Notes: a model not told the origin generated them from the letters alone. Positions 10,047 to 18,964 are shown, numbered from the stretch's first letter. The stretch: 61,151 bases of DNA from Planctomycetota bacterium (GCA_028281445.1 JANQJW010000013.1:1-61151), one strand, 5' to 3'. Made by a program: numbers and translations.

Positions 10047-10957
10047 GCGACGCCCTGCCCAAGCGCGTACGCATCACGGAAGTCGGTCCGCGCGACGGCC
10101 TCCAGAACGAGCACACGCACATCGACACCACGATCAAGGCGGCGTTCATTCGTGCGCTGATCGAGGCGGGACATACGGACATCGAAGTCACGTCCTTCGT
10201 GCGTCCTGACCGGGTGCCGCAGCTCGCCGACGCCGAGGCGCTCTTCCAAGCGCTCGGTCCGGCGCCCGAAGGGGTGACGTACTCGGCCCTCGTGCCCAAC
10301 ATGACCGGTCTCGAGCGCGCGCGCGAGGCGGGCGTTCGCAAGATCGCCGTCTTCACCGCCGCATCCGAGTCCTTCAATCAACGCAACATCAATGCCACCG
10401 TTGCGGAGTCCATCGAGCACTTCCGGCCGGTCACGAACGAGGCGCGTGCCGAGGGACTGGCCGTGCGGGGCTACGTCAGCACGGCAGTCTGCTGTCCCTA
10501 TGAGGGGCGCATCGAACCGGATGCCGTACTCGACGTCGTCAAGCGCTTGCAGGAGCTTGGCTGCGACGAGATCTCGGTCGGCGACACGATCGGGGCCGCC
10601 TCCCCCGCCGACATCGCGCGGCTGCTGGACGTGCTCGTGCCGAACATCACGCTGGACACGCTCGTGCTGCATCTCCACGACACGCGGGGGATGGCGGTCG
10701 CCAACGCCACCGAGGCGCTGCGCCATGGCGTGCAGGCCTTCGACGCGAGTGCCGGGGGCCTCGGCGGCTGCCCGTTCGCGCCGGGTTCGGCGGGCAACCT
10801 CGCGACGGAAGACCTCATCTTCCTGCTCGACGGCCTGGGGATCGAGCATGGCCTCGACTTCGAGGCCCAGCGCCGCGCCTCGGCCACGATCGGCCCGCAC
10901 CTCGACCACTCGCTTGCAAGCCGCGTCTATCACGCGCCGCCGTTGCCGGGGGACTAG
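10043..10957 (+). CDS. liuE: Hydroxymethylglutaryl-CoA lyase
   Basis: This 304-residue TIM-barrel enzyme splits HMG-CoA into acetyl-CoA and acetoacetate, the last step of leucine catabolism. The N-terminal ITEVGPRDGLQNE (residues 11-23) holds the metal-binding Asp and catalytic Arg. SVGDTIGAASP, LHLHDTRGMAVAN (metal His pair) and the C-terminal loop GGLGGCPFAPGSAGNLATED with the catalytic Cys are all present. Length is normal. It starts at GTG 10043 in a GTGA overlap with the carrier gene and is the last gene of the operon. The convergent lipoprotein gene ends 14 bases away. Confidence 0.95.
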   Translation: MSDALPKRVRITEVGPRDGLQNEHTHIDTTIKAAFIRALIEAGHTDIEVTSFVRPDRVPQLADAEALFQALGPAPEGVTYSALVPNMTGLERAREAGVRKIAVFTAASESFNQRNINATVAESIEHFRPVTNEARAEGLAVRGYVSTAVCCPYEGRIEPDAVLDVVKRLQELGCDEISVGDTIGAASPADIARLLDVLVPNITLDTLVLHLHDTRGMAVANATEALRHGVQAFDASAGGLGGCPFAPGSAGNLATEDLIFLLDGLGIEHGLDFEAQRRASATIGPHLDHSLASRVYHAPPLPGD

Positions 10958-10971
10958 TGCCCGCAGCGGGC

Positions 10972-11616
10972 TCAGCGAAGCTCGGTGTCCACACGCGTCG
11001 GCGGTAGTAGCATCTCGCCCGACCAGCGTCGTCTTCCCGGCGTGCGTTTCCGGCGCCGGCGCGGATCGGATGAAGGCGGCTCGACCCGCATGACACCGCG
11101 GACGTAGTACGGTCGCGGGTCGTCGGGCTCGATCGTCCACATCCCGTACGTGAAGCAGATGATGAGGTTCTCGCCGCCGCCGGCGCAGCTGCTGCCCGAC
11201 AGGGGAAACCGAATGCGACCGTCCTGGGGCACCGTGAACACACGCGGCGAACGCACGGGACCGCTCCAGATGTAGCCCAGCGAAGGCATCGGCGCGTGGT
11301 TCTCGTCGAGGACCTCGATCTGTACCTCGCGGTCGGCGGGAAGCTCGATGTCCATGGCGCTGTCCGAGCGCTCCTCGAGCTCGAGGTAGACGACGACGAG
11401 CTTGCGGCGCCGCACTTGATGCAGGTGGGTCACGAGACGTCCTCGCAGGTAGTGCACGTCATCGGACCAGGGGCCCTCGATCGCGCCTCCACAGGCGGGT
11501 ACGTTGATCAGGAGAGAGGTCTGCGGAGCCGCGGGCCGAGGCGGCTCGTCGCCGCATCCGACCAGGCAGAGGAGCAGCAAGGCGACAGCAGGTACGTGGG
11601 GTCTGCTCTCGATCAC
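10972..11616 (-). CDS. Predicted lipoprotein of unknown function
   Basis: From GTG 11616 this gives 214 residues with an export signal VPAVALLLLCLVGC, where LVGC is a lipobox and the Cys would be lipidated. The mature part begins GDEPPRPAAP and continues with beta-rich sequence (LVVVYLELEERSD, REVQIEVLDENHAPMPS, RVFTVPQDGRIRFPLSG) and a very basic C-terminus (DPRRRRKRTPGRRR). I do not recognise a family. The frame is also open to a TTG at 11685, which would overlap the divergent transglutaminase start and add residues before the signal, so GTG 11616 is preferred although no Shine-Dalgarno is clear. Confidence 0.65.
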   Translation of the reverse strand: MIESRPHVPAVALLLLCLVGCGDEPPRPAAPQTSLLINVPACGGAIEGPWSDDVHYLRGRLVTHLHQVRRRKLVVVYLELEERSDSAMDIELPADREVQIEVLDENHAPMPSLGYIWSGPVRSPRVFTVPQDGRIRFPLSGSSCAGGGENLIICFTYGMWTIEPDDPRPYYVRGVMRVEPPSSDPRRRRKRTPGRRRWSGEMLLPPTRVDTELR

Positions 11617-11672
11617 GGTCGTCCACTGCGGGAAACAAGCCCAGGCGCTGGCTGCGCCCCGATCCGGCTCGC

Positions 11673-11678
11673 TACGAT
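11673..11678 (+). promoter_or_regulatory. Putative -10 box (TACGAT), leaderless start
   Basis: TACGAT ends 6 bases before ATG 11685 of the transglutaminase-like gene and there is no Shine-Dalgarno in between. The spacing would place transcription initiation at about the start codon. The box has no AGGA, so it cannot be a disguised ribosome-binding site. Confidence 0.4.
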
Positions 11679-11684
11679 ACGGCA

Positions 11685-13646
11685 ATGCGTACCCGAGCCC
11701 GCCTTGTCCTTGTTGCCGCCGCTCTCCTGTTCGTCGCGCCGCCGGGGTCCGTCCTCGCCGACGACGACCGCATCGAGGTCTGGGACCAGACTCACCTCAA
11801 CGGTGCGCGCGCCGGGACGGTTCACACGATCTCGCGGGCGGTCCAAGCGGACGGCGTCGCGCGCCACGAAACCGTCGTCGTATCCGACATGAAGATGAAG
11901 CGCATGGGGCAGACGACCGAGATCAACACGAAGGTCGTCACGTGGGAAGACGCCGAGGGCAAGCTGCTCCGTATCGCGACGAGTCAGAAGATGTCGGCCA
12001 TGACGACCGACACGGTCTTCACCTTCAAGGAGGGCAAGGTCTCGATCGAGACGACGGTCATGGGCAACACGCGCAAGGCCGAGCAGACCTACGAGGGAGA
12101 GCTGCTGGGGCCCAAGGGCCAGGAGGCCCTGATCAAGCCGCTCTGCGGCACGAAGGACAAGAGCGTCACGTTCCTCGCCTACGTGCCCGACTTCCAACGC
12201 GTGGTGAAGACGACGGTCACGAGCAAGGGCCAGGAGACGGTCGAGCTGCTCGGCGGCAAGAAGGCGGAGCTCACACGCGTCGAAGCCACGCTCGAAGGCC
12301 TACCGATCACGCCCATCACCTTCCTGGACGACAAGGCACAGCCGCTCAAGGTCGTCGTCAACGTGATGGGCATGAACTTCGAGACATACCGCGTCGCCAA
12401 TCGGGAAGAGGCGATGAGCGATGCCGGTACGTCGAAGGCGACCGCGCCCGAGGCCTTCAACCAGACGCTGCTGATCGAGAACGACCCGATCCCCGTGCCT
12501 CGCCACCTCGACGCCGCCACGATCATCGTGCGCAAGCGCAAGGCCGATACGGAGCTGCCCGACATGTCCGGGCCGGGGCACGTGGTCGAGCCGCAGGAAG
12601 ACGGCAGCCTGCGGATCACCGCGAAGCGCGTCGAGCCGCCGGAAGGCAAGCAGGGCACGCGTCCGTTGACCGAGGTGCCGGACGAGCTCGCGGACAGCCT
12701 CGCGGCCAGCTCGATGATCCAGTCCGACGCCGAGAAGCTCGTCAAGACCGCCCGGGAGGTGGTCGGCAGCGAGACCAACGCGTGGCGCGCGGCCCAGAAG
12801 CTCGAGTACTGGGTGTTCAAGTACATGACCCAGAAGAGCATGGGCGTGGGCTTCGCCTCGGCGCTCGAGTCCTTCGACACGCGCGAGGGCGACTGCACGG
12901 AGCACGCGGTCCTGCTGGCGGCGCTCGGCCGCGCGGCGGGCATTCCCACCCGCGTGGTGATGGGGCTCGTGTACTTGATGGGGGTGTGGGGCGGACACGC
13001 CTGGAACGAGGTTTGGATCGAGGGGACGTGGTATCCGCTCGATGCGACCAACGGCTACGGCTTCACCGATCCGCTGCATCTGCCCATGGCGCACATGACC
13101 ATGAAGGAAGGTGGTGCGAGCGAGTTCACGACGCTCATCATGGGCATGGGCACGATGGACGTGGACATCGTGTCGGTCGTGCGCGACGGCCGCACGATCG
13201 ACGTCTCCAAGTCGCCCACGCTCGTCACGACGAAGAACGGCTACTACACCAACCCGATCTGGGGGATCTCGCTCGAGATCCCGGCGGGCTGGGAGCTCGA
13301 TCTGCCTGAGAAGAGGAAGCAGCTTTCGCCTCGTCTGCTCGAGCTCGACGGCAAGACCGCCGACGGGAAGAAGGTCGAGATCAAGCTCGATGTGATGGAT
13401 GCCCCGCCGAAGGTCAACGAGAACAACGTGCTGGCGATGCTCGGAATCAAGAGCACGGAGAAGGGCGAGCTCGACGGGCGGCCGTCCTACGGAGCGACGG
13501 TCACGCGCGGCAACAACACGCGCATGATCATTGCGTGCGTCGCCGACAAGGCGCTCTACATCTTCTCGCTTGACCGCCCGCAGGAGCAGGCAGAGCGTGA
13601 CGTCTTCCTCGGCGTGCTCCAGAGCGTCGACTTCGATGTCAAGTAG
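11685..13646 (+). CDS. Secreted transglutaminase-like (cysteine protease fold) protein
   Basis: This 653-residue protein starts with a signal peptide (LVLVAAALLFVAPPGSVLADDD). An N-terminal region of about 330 residues, rich in beta structure, is followed by a transglutaminase core: Cys404 in GDCTEHAVLLAALGRAAGIP, His438 in GGHAWNEVWIEG and Asp453 in PLDATNG, the complete Cys-His-Asp triad. A C-terminal domain of about 150 residues (TNPIWGISLEIPAGWELD onward) resembles a small beta domain seen after such cores. It probably acts on envelope proteins or peptides outside the cytoplasm; the substrate is unknown. The signal peptide fits the start at 11685. The next gene begins 4 bases after its stop. 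Confidence 0.87.
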   Translation: MRTRARLVLVAAALLFVAPPGSVLADDDRIEVWDQTHLNGARAGTVHTISRAVQADGVARHETVVVSDMKMKRMGQTTEINTKVVTWEDAEGKLLRIATSQKMSAMTTDTVFTFKEGKVSIETTVMGNTRKAEQTYEGELLGPKGQEALIKPLCGTKDKSVTFLAYVPDFQRVVKTTVTSKGQETVELLGGKKAELTRVEATLEGLPITPITFLDDKAQPLKVVVNVMGMNFETYRVANREEAMSDAGTSKATAPEAFNQTLLIENDPIPVPRHLDAATIIVRKRKADTELPDMSGPGHVVEPQEDGSLRITAKRVEPPEGKQGTRPLTEVPDELADSLAASSMIQSDAEKLVKTAREVVGSETNAWRAAQKLEYWVFKYMTQKSMGVGFASALESFDTREGDCTEHAVLLAALGRAAGIPTRVVMGLVYLMGVWGGHAWNEVWIEGTWYPLDATNGYGFTDPLHLPMAHMTMKEGGASEFTTLIMGMGTMDVDIVSVVRDGRTIDVSKSPTLVTTKNGYYTNPIWGISLEIPAGWELDLPEKRKQLSPRLLELDGKTADGKKVEIKLDVMDAPPKVNENNVLAMLGIKSTEKGELDGRPSYGATVTRGNNTRMIIACVADKALYIFSLDRPQEQAERDVFLGVLQSVDFDVK

Positions 13647-13650
13647 TCCC

Positions 13651-14472
13651 ATGAGCGAGCTCGAGTACGGCCAGCAGAGGCAGATGGAAGACCCGAGCAT
13701 GATCGGGACGCTGCGTACGCAGGCCGCGATGATCTGGCCGCTCGAGCTGCCGATCCTCGGTCGGCTTGGCTTCGCCAACTTCGAGCAGATGGCCGACCTC
13801 GGCTGCGGCACCGGCGAGTTCGCCGGCCGGCTCGTGGCGCAGTGGCCGTCGCTGCGCGTGAGGGCGCTCGACATGTACGAGGGCCATCTCGCGCTCGCAC
13901 GCGAGGCGCACCCGCAGGCCGATTACCCCAGCCTCGACTTCGTCCAAGGCGATGCCCGCGACACCGGCTGGAACTCGAACGGCCTCGATGCCGTGACGAT
14001 CCGGCACGTGCTTCATGCACTGCCCGACGTCGATGTCGTGCTGGCGGAGTCCAAGCGCATCCTCAAGCCCGGCGGGCTGCTCTACGTCCTGGCCGAGGAC
14101 TACGCGGGGCTGATCTTCGACACCCCCGGCGAGAAAGCCGAGCATCTGTTCTTCGACGCGATGCCTGCTCTGATGCAGCACGGGACCAACCTCTTCCACG
14201 GTCGCGCGGCACATCGCGAGCTTCGCGCGGCCGGTTTCGAGGACGTCCACGTGGAGCCGCTTGTGATCGACACGAGCAACACGCCGCGCGAGACGTTCGC
14301 CGAGATGCTCGGTTTCTGGCGCGACGGGTATGCGAACTTCATCGCGAATGCGCTCGGTGTACCGGCCGAGCAGATCAGCAAGCGGTTCGAGTCGTTGCGC
14401 TACACCGTCCTTGACGAAGACCGCTACGCCTGCTGGCTCTCGTTTGTCGTCTCCGGTCGCAAGCCGTCCTGA
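13651..14472 (+). CDS. SAM-dependent methyltransferase
   Basis: This 273-residue class I methyltransferase has motif I ADLGCGTGEFAG at residues 48-59, an acidic end of beta-2 (VRALDMYEGHLA), the D-A motif QGDARDTGW, and the post-motif HALPDVDVVLAESKRILKPGGLLYVLAEDY. This is the Methyltransf_11/25 layout; the acceptor is unknown. It is probably cotranscribed with the transglutaminase gene, whose stop lies 4 bases upstream. ATG 13651 is chosen; ATG 13636, in frame, would overlap the previous stop. Confidence 0.85.
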   Translation: MSELEYGQQRQMEDPSMIGTLRTQAAMIWPLELPILGRLGFANFEQMADLGCGTGEFAGRLVAQWPSLRVRALDMYEGHLALAREAHPQADYPSLDFVQGDARDTGWNSNGLDAVTIRHVLHALPDVDVVLAESKRILKPGGLLYVLAEDYAGLIFDTPGEKAEHLFFDAMPALMQHGTNLFHGRAAHRELRAAGFEDVHVEPLVIDTSNTPRETFAEMLGFWRDGYANFIANALGVPAEQISKRFESLRYTVLDEDRYACWLSFVVSGRKPS

Positions 14473-14475
14473 GGC

Positions 14476-14892
14476 GTGCTTGCCCGGGAACACACGCCGG
14501 TCCACCTCCTGCGGCTCCTGGGTGCCTTGCACCTCATCGCCGGCATCTTCCTGCTGCTCTGCGTGTTCTTCGTCGGGGCGTGGACCAAGGCCGACGGAGC
14601 CAATCACCCGCCCTCGGCGACCGACGCGTTGTCTTTCGGCCTCCTGCTGGGAATCCCGGCGCTCTCGCAGATCGCGCTGGCCGTCATGTGCCTGCGAGGC
14701 AGCCCGGCGCCCCTGCTGGTCGTCTGGGTCGGGGGCGTCTGGCTGCTCTTCAACCTCTTCACCGTCGGCAGCTCGTCCCAGGGGTCCCTGACGATCTGTG
14801 TGCCCGGCGTCCTGGTCCACGTGGGGACGTATCTGACCGCGCGGCGCGTCCAGCGGCTGGCTACCAGCGCTGAGACGAAAGACGCGTCCTGA
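14476..14892 (+). CDS. Four-helix membrane protein of unknown function
   Basis: The frame begins at GTG 14476, 3 bases after the methyltransferase stop, with GAGG just upstream as a ribosome-binding site. The 138 residues contain four hydrophobic segments: LLRLLGALHLIAGIFLLLCV, a segment near LLLGIPALSQIALAVMCL, LLVVWVGGVWLLFNLFTV, and LTICVPGVLVHVGTYLTA. The C-terminus is basic and likely cytoplasmic. I do not recognise the family. Tight spacing suggests one transcript with the methyltransferase. A TAGGGGCGACC-type repeat follows directly. Confidence 0.65.
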   Translation: MLAREHTPVHLLRLLGALHLIAGIFLLLCVFFVGAWTKADGANHPPSATDALSFGLLLGIPALSQIALAVMCLRGSPAPLLVVWVGGVWLLFNLFTVGSSSQGSLTICVPGVLVHVGTYLTARRVQRLATSAETKDAS

Positions 14893-14897
14893 TCGGC

Positions 14898-15029
14898 GCG
14901 GGCCGACCACTCGCTGCGCTCGGGTCGCCCTTACATCGCGGTTGGGGCCGCGCAGGTCAACCGGTGTTCGGCGATCCCGGTTTCGACGTACGGGCGACCC
15001 GAGGCCGGAGGGCCGAGTGGTCGGCCCGC
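14898..15029. repeat. GGGCGACC-type inverted-repeat element 1
   Basis: Outer arms of 16 bases, GCGGGCCGACCACTCG (14898-14913) and CGAGTGGTCGGCCCGC (15014-15029), are perfectly complementary. Inner arms CGGGTCGCCCTTACATCG (14921-14938) and CGACGTACGGGCGACCCG (14984-15001) pair with a few mismatches. The inner arms match the TAGGGGCGACC repeats at 25.1, 34.8 and 43.8 kb. It sits between a plus-strand gene and a convergent minus-strand gene. Confidence 0.85.
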
Positions 15030-15044
15030 GAGGGCATGGCGGCT

Positions 15045-15506
15045 TTACCACCGATGAAACGCCGGATGGCCCTCCTTGACCGATACGAACGTGCCGCGGC
15101 ACGTGGCGGTGACAACACCGTTCGCTTCGAGCGTCGCTTCGATGAGTGCGCGGTCGTCCGTCGACTCCACGACGCTCGCGCGCATCTGCAGCGGTCCGTC
15201 TGTCGGCGTCGGCCGGCGGAGCTTCACGTGGAAGTCGGCCGTCACCGTGCACGGGGGCGTATCCCTGCCCTGCTTGTGCATCAGGTGATGGGCGGCCGTC
15301 CAGTTGCTGTGGCAGTCGAGCAACGCGCCACAGATGCCGCCGTTGAGCATGTTGTCCCATGCTTCATGGTGCTTCTCCGGCGTCCACGTGCAGATCACCT
15401 CGTCGCCTTCGACGTGGCTCTTGATGCGTAGCCCTTTGTCGTTTGCCGGGCCGCAGCCGAAGCAGGCGTTGCGGGGCGCGTAGCGGTCTTGCAGGGCTTC
15501 GCTCAT
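15045..15506 (-). CDS. PaaI-type hotdog thioesterase
   Basis: This 153-residue protein resembles the PaaI/DUF4442 hotdog thioesterases that cleave acyl-CoA. The N-terminal CFGCGPANDKGLRIKS motif is followed by the hotdog helix NMLNGGICGALLDCHSNWTA, in which the Gly-Gly and the acidic residue line the active site, and by the strand VTADFHVKLRRPTP. The start at ATG 15506 overlaps the previous gene's TGA as ATGA; an extension upstream would run into that gene. It is the third gene of a coupled set, and the first gene of that set is another hotdog thioesterase. Confidence 0.85.
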   Translation of the reverse strand: MSEALQDRYAPRNACFGCGPANDKGLRIKSHVEGDEVICTWTPEKHHEAWDNMLNGGICGALLDCHSNWTAAHHLMHKQGRDTPPCTVTADFHVKLRRPTPTDGPLQMRASVVESTDDRALIEATLEANGVVTATCRGTFVSVKEGHPAFHRW

Positions 15507-17065
15507 CGTCGGGCCTCCCGATCGGGGATCGTCATCTCGTTGAGCCACGCCTTGAACTTGTACTCCACCATCGGAAGCGTCGTTCCGAGGATCTCGCGGC
15601 AGGTCTTGTCGGCGTCCGCGCTCTTCGCGAGCGTGCGGATGAAGGGCGCCGCCAGCTTGTCGTGGCCCTCGATCAGGAAGACCGCGAAGGCGTAGGAGAT
15701 CACGGCGTCACGCACCTCGAACGCGTCGAGGCCCTTGCCGAGCATCAGGGCCAAGCCAACCGGTACGTTGCGGCTCGTGAACCCGTGGGCCCGGGCCAGC
15801 CAGTCTTCCTTGGAGTCCGGGATCGGGCGGTCGCCCCCCTGGCCGGCGTACGAGCCGGCCATGCTGATCGAGTAGCGCGTGCCGGTGATCCGGTAGGCGA
15901 GGTAGCGCGAAATGCCCTCTGCGTGCCAGCCCTTCGGATCGCCGCCCTCGAGGAACGTGTCGGAGAACATCTGGTTGAGCACCGTGTTCGTGCACAGGTC
16001 GACCTGAGCGAACGGCTGGTTCTTCTTGAGCGCGAGACTGCGGCCGTCCGCGTAGACCAGGTCCAGGCCCAGCTCCTTGCGCTGCTGCAGGCTGGGGTTG
16101 TCGACGACCGGATAGCCCTTCAGGAACGTGTCGATCTCGCCCTCGGCGCCGAACAGGTAGAGCGTGAGGTCCTCTCGCCGTTCGGGCTTCTCTTCGAGTG
16201 CCGCCTGGAACACGGGCCCCGCGACCTGGCAGGACGTCACGACGTGGGCGAGCACCTTCGGGTCGACCGTGCCCATCGCGCGTATGTCCGCCGTAGCGAC
16301 ACCCGCCGCCCAGGGCAGCTTGATCTTCTTCTCCTTGTCGTTGCGCTCCACGGCACCGGGGACGCCTACGGCCTTCAGCGCGGCCTCCACCGCCGCATCC
16401 AGCCTGCTCGCGTTCTCGCGCGTGCGCGCCGTCTCCGCGAGCATCCAGCGGTCGTCGTGCTTGACCTCGCCCAGCGTGCGGCGCACCTCGCGATCCTCGG
16501 GATAGAGGCGCCGGAGCTGCCCCGCCGCGTCCGCCATCTCGTCCACGAGGGCGCGTTCCCGGGCGCGCTTGTAGTAAGTCAGCGAGAGCGTGCGCAGGAT
16601 CGGCGCGATGCGCTTCTCGGCGGGATCCTCGCGCATCAGCGCGGTCAGCTCGCGGCGGGCCCACAGGATGTCGCGCATGCGCGTAGCCGCGCCGTAGATG
16701 TCCAGGCGCTGCGCCCGGTGGCCGGCCAGGATCGCCGCGAGCTTCTCCGCCTCCTGCTTCAGGCTGCCGCGTGAGAGGTTCTTCGCGCGCTTGTAGCGCT
16801 TGTCCTGCTTCCAGGAGCCGTCTGCTGCCTTCTCGTACTTCAATTTCTTGCGCGCGGCCGCGTGGTCCGGGTCGAAGGTGAGCAGGACCTCATAGGTCTC
16901 GTCCCGCTTGCCGAACAGCTTCTTCTTCGTGCACCACTTCGCGTGCGCCGCGAGCGCCTCCGCCGTCGATGCCCTGAGGACCTCCAGATCCGCGGGCGTG
17001 CCCTCGCCGCGAGCCGCCGGGGCGGCGCAGGTGAGCAGGACGACCAGCAGGAGCAAAAACCTCAC
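15503..17065 (-). CDS. Large secreted protein of unknown function (possible peptidase-MA-like C-terminal part)
   Basis: This 520-residue protein starts with a signal peptide (VRFLLLLVVLLTCAAPAARG). The N-terminal third is helical and Lys-rich, resembling short TPR-like units (DETYEVLLTFDPDHAAARKKL). The C-terminal half has GDPKGWHAEGISRYLAYRI, which recalls the P.WL.EG.A.Y segment of DUF1570/peptidase MA-like proteins, but no HExxH motif is seen, so catalysis is doubtful. GTG 17065 overlaps the previous stop as GTGA, which fixes the start; the frame is open much further upstream but that is noncoding shadow. Its position between two thioesterase genes is unexplained. Confidence 0.7.
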   Translation of the reverse strand: MRFLLLLVVLLTCAAPAARGEGTPADLEVLRASTAEALAAHAKWCTKKKLFGKRDETYEVLLTFDPDHAAARKKLKYEKAADGSWKQDKRYKRAKNLSRGSLKQEAEKLAAILAGHRAQRLDIYGAATRMRDILWARRELTALMREDPAEKRIAPILRTLSLTYYKRARERALVDEMADAAGQLRRLYPEDREVRRTLGEVKHDDRWMLAETARTRENASRLDAAVEAALKAVGVPGAVERNDKEKKIKLPWAAGVATADIRAMGTVDPKVLAHVVTSCQVAGPVFQAALEEKPERREDLTLYLFGAEGEIDTFLKGYPVVDNPSLQQRKELGLDLVYADGRSLALKKNQPFAQVDLCTNTVLNQMFSDTFLEGGDPKGWHAEGISRYLAYRITGTRYSISMAGSYAGQGGDRPIPDSKEDWLARAHGFTSRNVPVGLALMLGKGLDAFEVRDAVISYAFAVFLIEGHDKLAAPFIRTLAKSADADKTCREILGTTLPMVEYKFKAWLNEMTIPDREARR

Positions 17066-17472
17066 TGCAGCGTCTCGAGTGCCTTGCGGTGATGGTCGGG
17101 GATCGGCGTGCTCTCCCAGGCGTCCATGTCGACGGCGACCTGGACGTTGCGCACGCGAAACGCGACATCTCCGTCGCTCGAGCGCTTCCCCTCGTACACG
17201 AAGACGATGGAGCTCGTGCCCATGCGCTCGACGGAGACCGACATCGTGAGCACCTCGCCGAACGCCACGGGCTTCACGAAGTCCGCTTCGCTCTTCACGG
17301 TCGGGTAGCCGACCTTCTCCTTCTGGAGCAGGTCCGGATAGGAGACGCCGACGACCTCCTGGAACATCTCCTCCATGGCGATGTGGCAGAAGTGCAGGAA
17401 CTGCGGGTAGTACACGATCCGCGCGTAGTCGATGGACCCGTAGCGAACCGGCATGTCGAACGTGAACGGCAT
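17062..17472 (-). CDS. Acyl-CoA thioesterase, 4-hydroxybenzoyl-CoA thioesterase type
   Basis: This 136-residue hotdog enzyme matches the 4HBT/YbgC family: PVRYGSIDYARIVYYPQFLHF near the N-terminus, with Asp15 as the catalytic acid, then CHIAMEEMFQEVVG and the strand VKSEADFVKPVAFGEVLTMSV. It hydrolyses acyl-CoA thioesters in the cytoplasm; chain length or aromatic preference cannot be read. ATG 17472 is chosen because the family pattern begins right after it; upstream sequence overlaps the divergent repeat-protein gene region. It is the first gene of a three-gene coupled set. Confidence 0.88.
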   Translation of the reverse strand: MPFTFDMPVRYGSIDYARIVYYPQFLHFCHIAMEEMFQEVVGVSYPDLLQKEKVGYPTVKSEADFVKPVAFGEVLTMSVSVERMGTSSIVFVYEGKRSSDGDVAFRVRNVQVAVDMDAWESTPIPDHHRKALETLQ

Positions 17473-17554
17473 GGTTTGGTCGGAAGAAGCCTCGACGGAC
17501 GCGGTTGGATGCGACAGCATACCGGGCCGGATTCGGCCGGGCCCCGGAGGATCG

Positions 17555-18964
17555 ATGCTCGACGAGCTGCGCGCGAACGTTGCGGAAGGCCGCGCCACGA
17601 CCGCGCAACGCGCCGAGCTCGCCAAGCAACTCGCCGAGGCGCACTGGCGCAAGCTGCGCCGCGAGTACGAGCCCGACGAAGCACGCATGCTGCTCGACGA
17701 GCTCCGCGGGCTGTGCCGGCAGCCCGAGGCCGACGAGCCGCAGCGTTTCGAGCTCGCCAAGGCCCTGGGCGGCGCCCACTGGGACGCCGTGCGCCACGCA
17801 GACGCCACCGCGGCCAAGCGCCTGCAGACGGAGATCCGGGACCTCGCCAAGCGCAGCGAGGCGACCGAAGGACAGCGCTGGGTGCTCGCCGAGGCCCTCG
17901 CCAATGAGATCCGCTACCACAGCGGGCCGCGTGGGGATGCCGCGCGTGCGGAGACGATGCTTGCGGACCTCAAGCGCGTTGCAGAACGCTCGACCGCACC
18001 GGAGATCCAACGCGACGCGCTCGTGCGCGCGTTGATCCACCTGCACCACGCCGCACGCACGGGGTCCAAGGCCGAGAAGCGCTGTCAGGCACTGCGTGAC
18101 GAGATGCACGCGCTCGCAGGCCGGCCCGAGGCGACGGCCGCCCAGCGGCTTGCGTGGCTCGAGGTCCTGCAGGACACGTCGTGGAAGCCCGGGCTGCTCG
18201 GCAACCGCAACCGCCAGGCCCAGTGGGTCGAGGCGATCCAGGCTGCCGTCGCCCCGCCCGAGGCGAGCGAGCGGGACCGCGTCCTGCTCTGCGACGCGGT
18301 CGTGCGCATGCACGCGAAGGTGCGCCGTGCAGGCGACGACGACTTCGCCGACCAGCTCCTCGACCGTCTCCGCACGATCTGCGTGCGGCCCGAGAGCACG
18401 ATCGAGCCGTGGCTCTCGCTCGCGACCGCGTTGTGTGACGGCCTCTGGATCGCCGGCACGTTCGGCAACCGCGATCTCGCGGAGGAGCTGGTGGAGGTGC
18501 TCGTGCTGCTCACCGGCGAGGTCGAAGCCAACGTGCGCCAGCGCATGTATCTCGCGGGCCTGCTCGTCGGGGCGCATCACCGCGCCGTGCGCTCCAAGGA
18601 CTCGCTGCTCTCCAAGGAGCTGCTCAACATCCTCTGGTCGTGGTCGCAGCGTCCGGAGGCCACGCACGAGGAGCGGGCGGTCCTCGCGCACGGTCTCTCG
18701 CTCGCCCATGACCACGCCGTGGAGGGAGAGAGCGCGGGATTGGCAGCCAAGGTGCTCGAGGCCCTGCGCGCCCTGGGGAGCCGTCCGCAGGCAGGCGGGC
18801 AGGTCGGCCGGGCGCTGGACCGGGCGCTTCAGCGCGCGCTCGCCGCGGCGCGGGTCGGCGCGGACGCGGACGCGGACGCCATCGAGGCCCTGGAGGCAGA
18901 GATCGCCGAGCGCGCCGCCTCGGGCCCCGTCGCTTCGGACCTCGGACTGGCCGCGAAGGTGTGA
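17555..18964 (+). CDS. Helical repeat protein with about ten degenerate 45-residue units
   Basis: This 469-residue protein has no signal peptide or membrane segment. It is built from about ten repeats of roughly 45 residues, each with a pattern like QR..LA.ALG.AHW.AVR, a short linker, then a helix LL.ELR.LA and RPEAT at the boundary. Clear examples are EPQRFELAKALGGAHWDAVR, VRQRMYLAGLLVGAHHRAVR and HEERAVLAHGLSLAHDHAVE. The layout suggests a TPR/Sel1-like solenoid used for protein binding, but I do not recognise a named family. The start at ATG 17555 is supported by Shine-Dalgarno CCGGAGG at 17544-17550; an earlier in-frame start at 17453 would overlap the divergent thioesterase gene. Confidence 0.75.
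   Translation: MLDELRANVAEGRATTAQRAELAKQLAEAHWRKLRREYEPDEARMLLDELRGLCRQPEADEPQRFELAKALGGAHWDAVRHADATAAKRLQTEIRDLAKRSEATEGQRWVLAEALANEIRYHSGPRGDAARAETMLADLKRVAERSTAPEIQRDALVRALIHLHHAARTGSKAEKRCQALRDEMHALAGRPEATAAQRLAWLEVLQDTSWKPGLLGNRNRQAQWVEAIQAAVAPPEASERDRVLLCDAVVRMHAKVRRAGDDDFADQLLDRLRTICVRPESTIEPWLSLATALCDGLWIAGTFGNRDLAEELVEVLVLLTGEVEANVRQRMYLAGLLVGAHHRAVRSKDSLLSKELLNILWSWSQRPEATHEERAVLAHGLSLAHDHAVEGESAGLAAKVLEALRALGSRPQAGGQVGRALDRALQRALAAARVGADADADAIEALEAEIAERAASGPVASDLGLAAKV

Noticed and set aside
13639..15360. A minus-strand open frame of 573 codons
   Set aside because: It runs antisense through the methyltransferase, the membrane protein gene and a repeat, with no recognisable domain.
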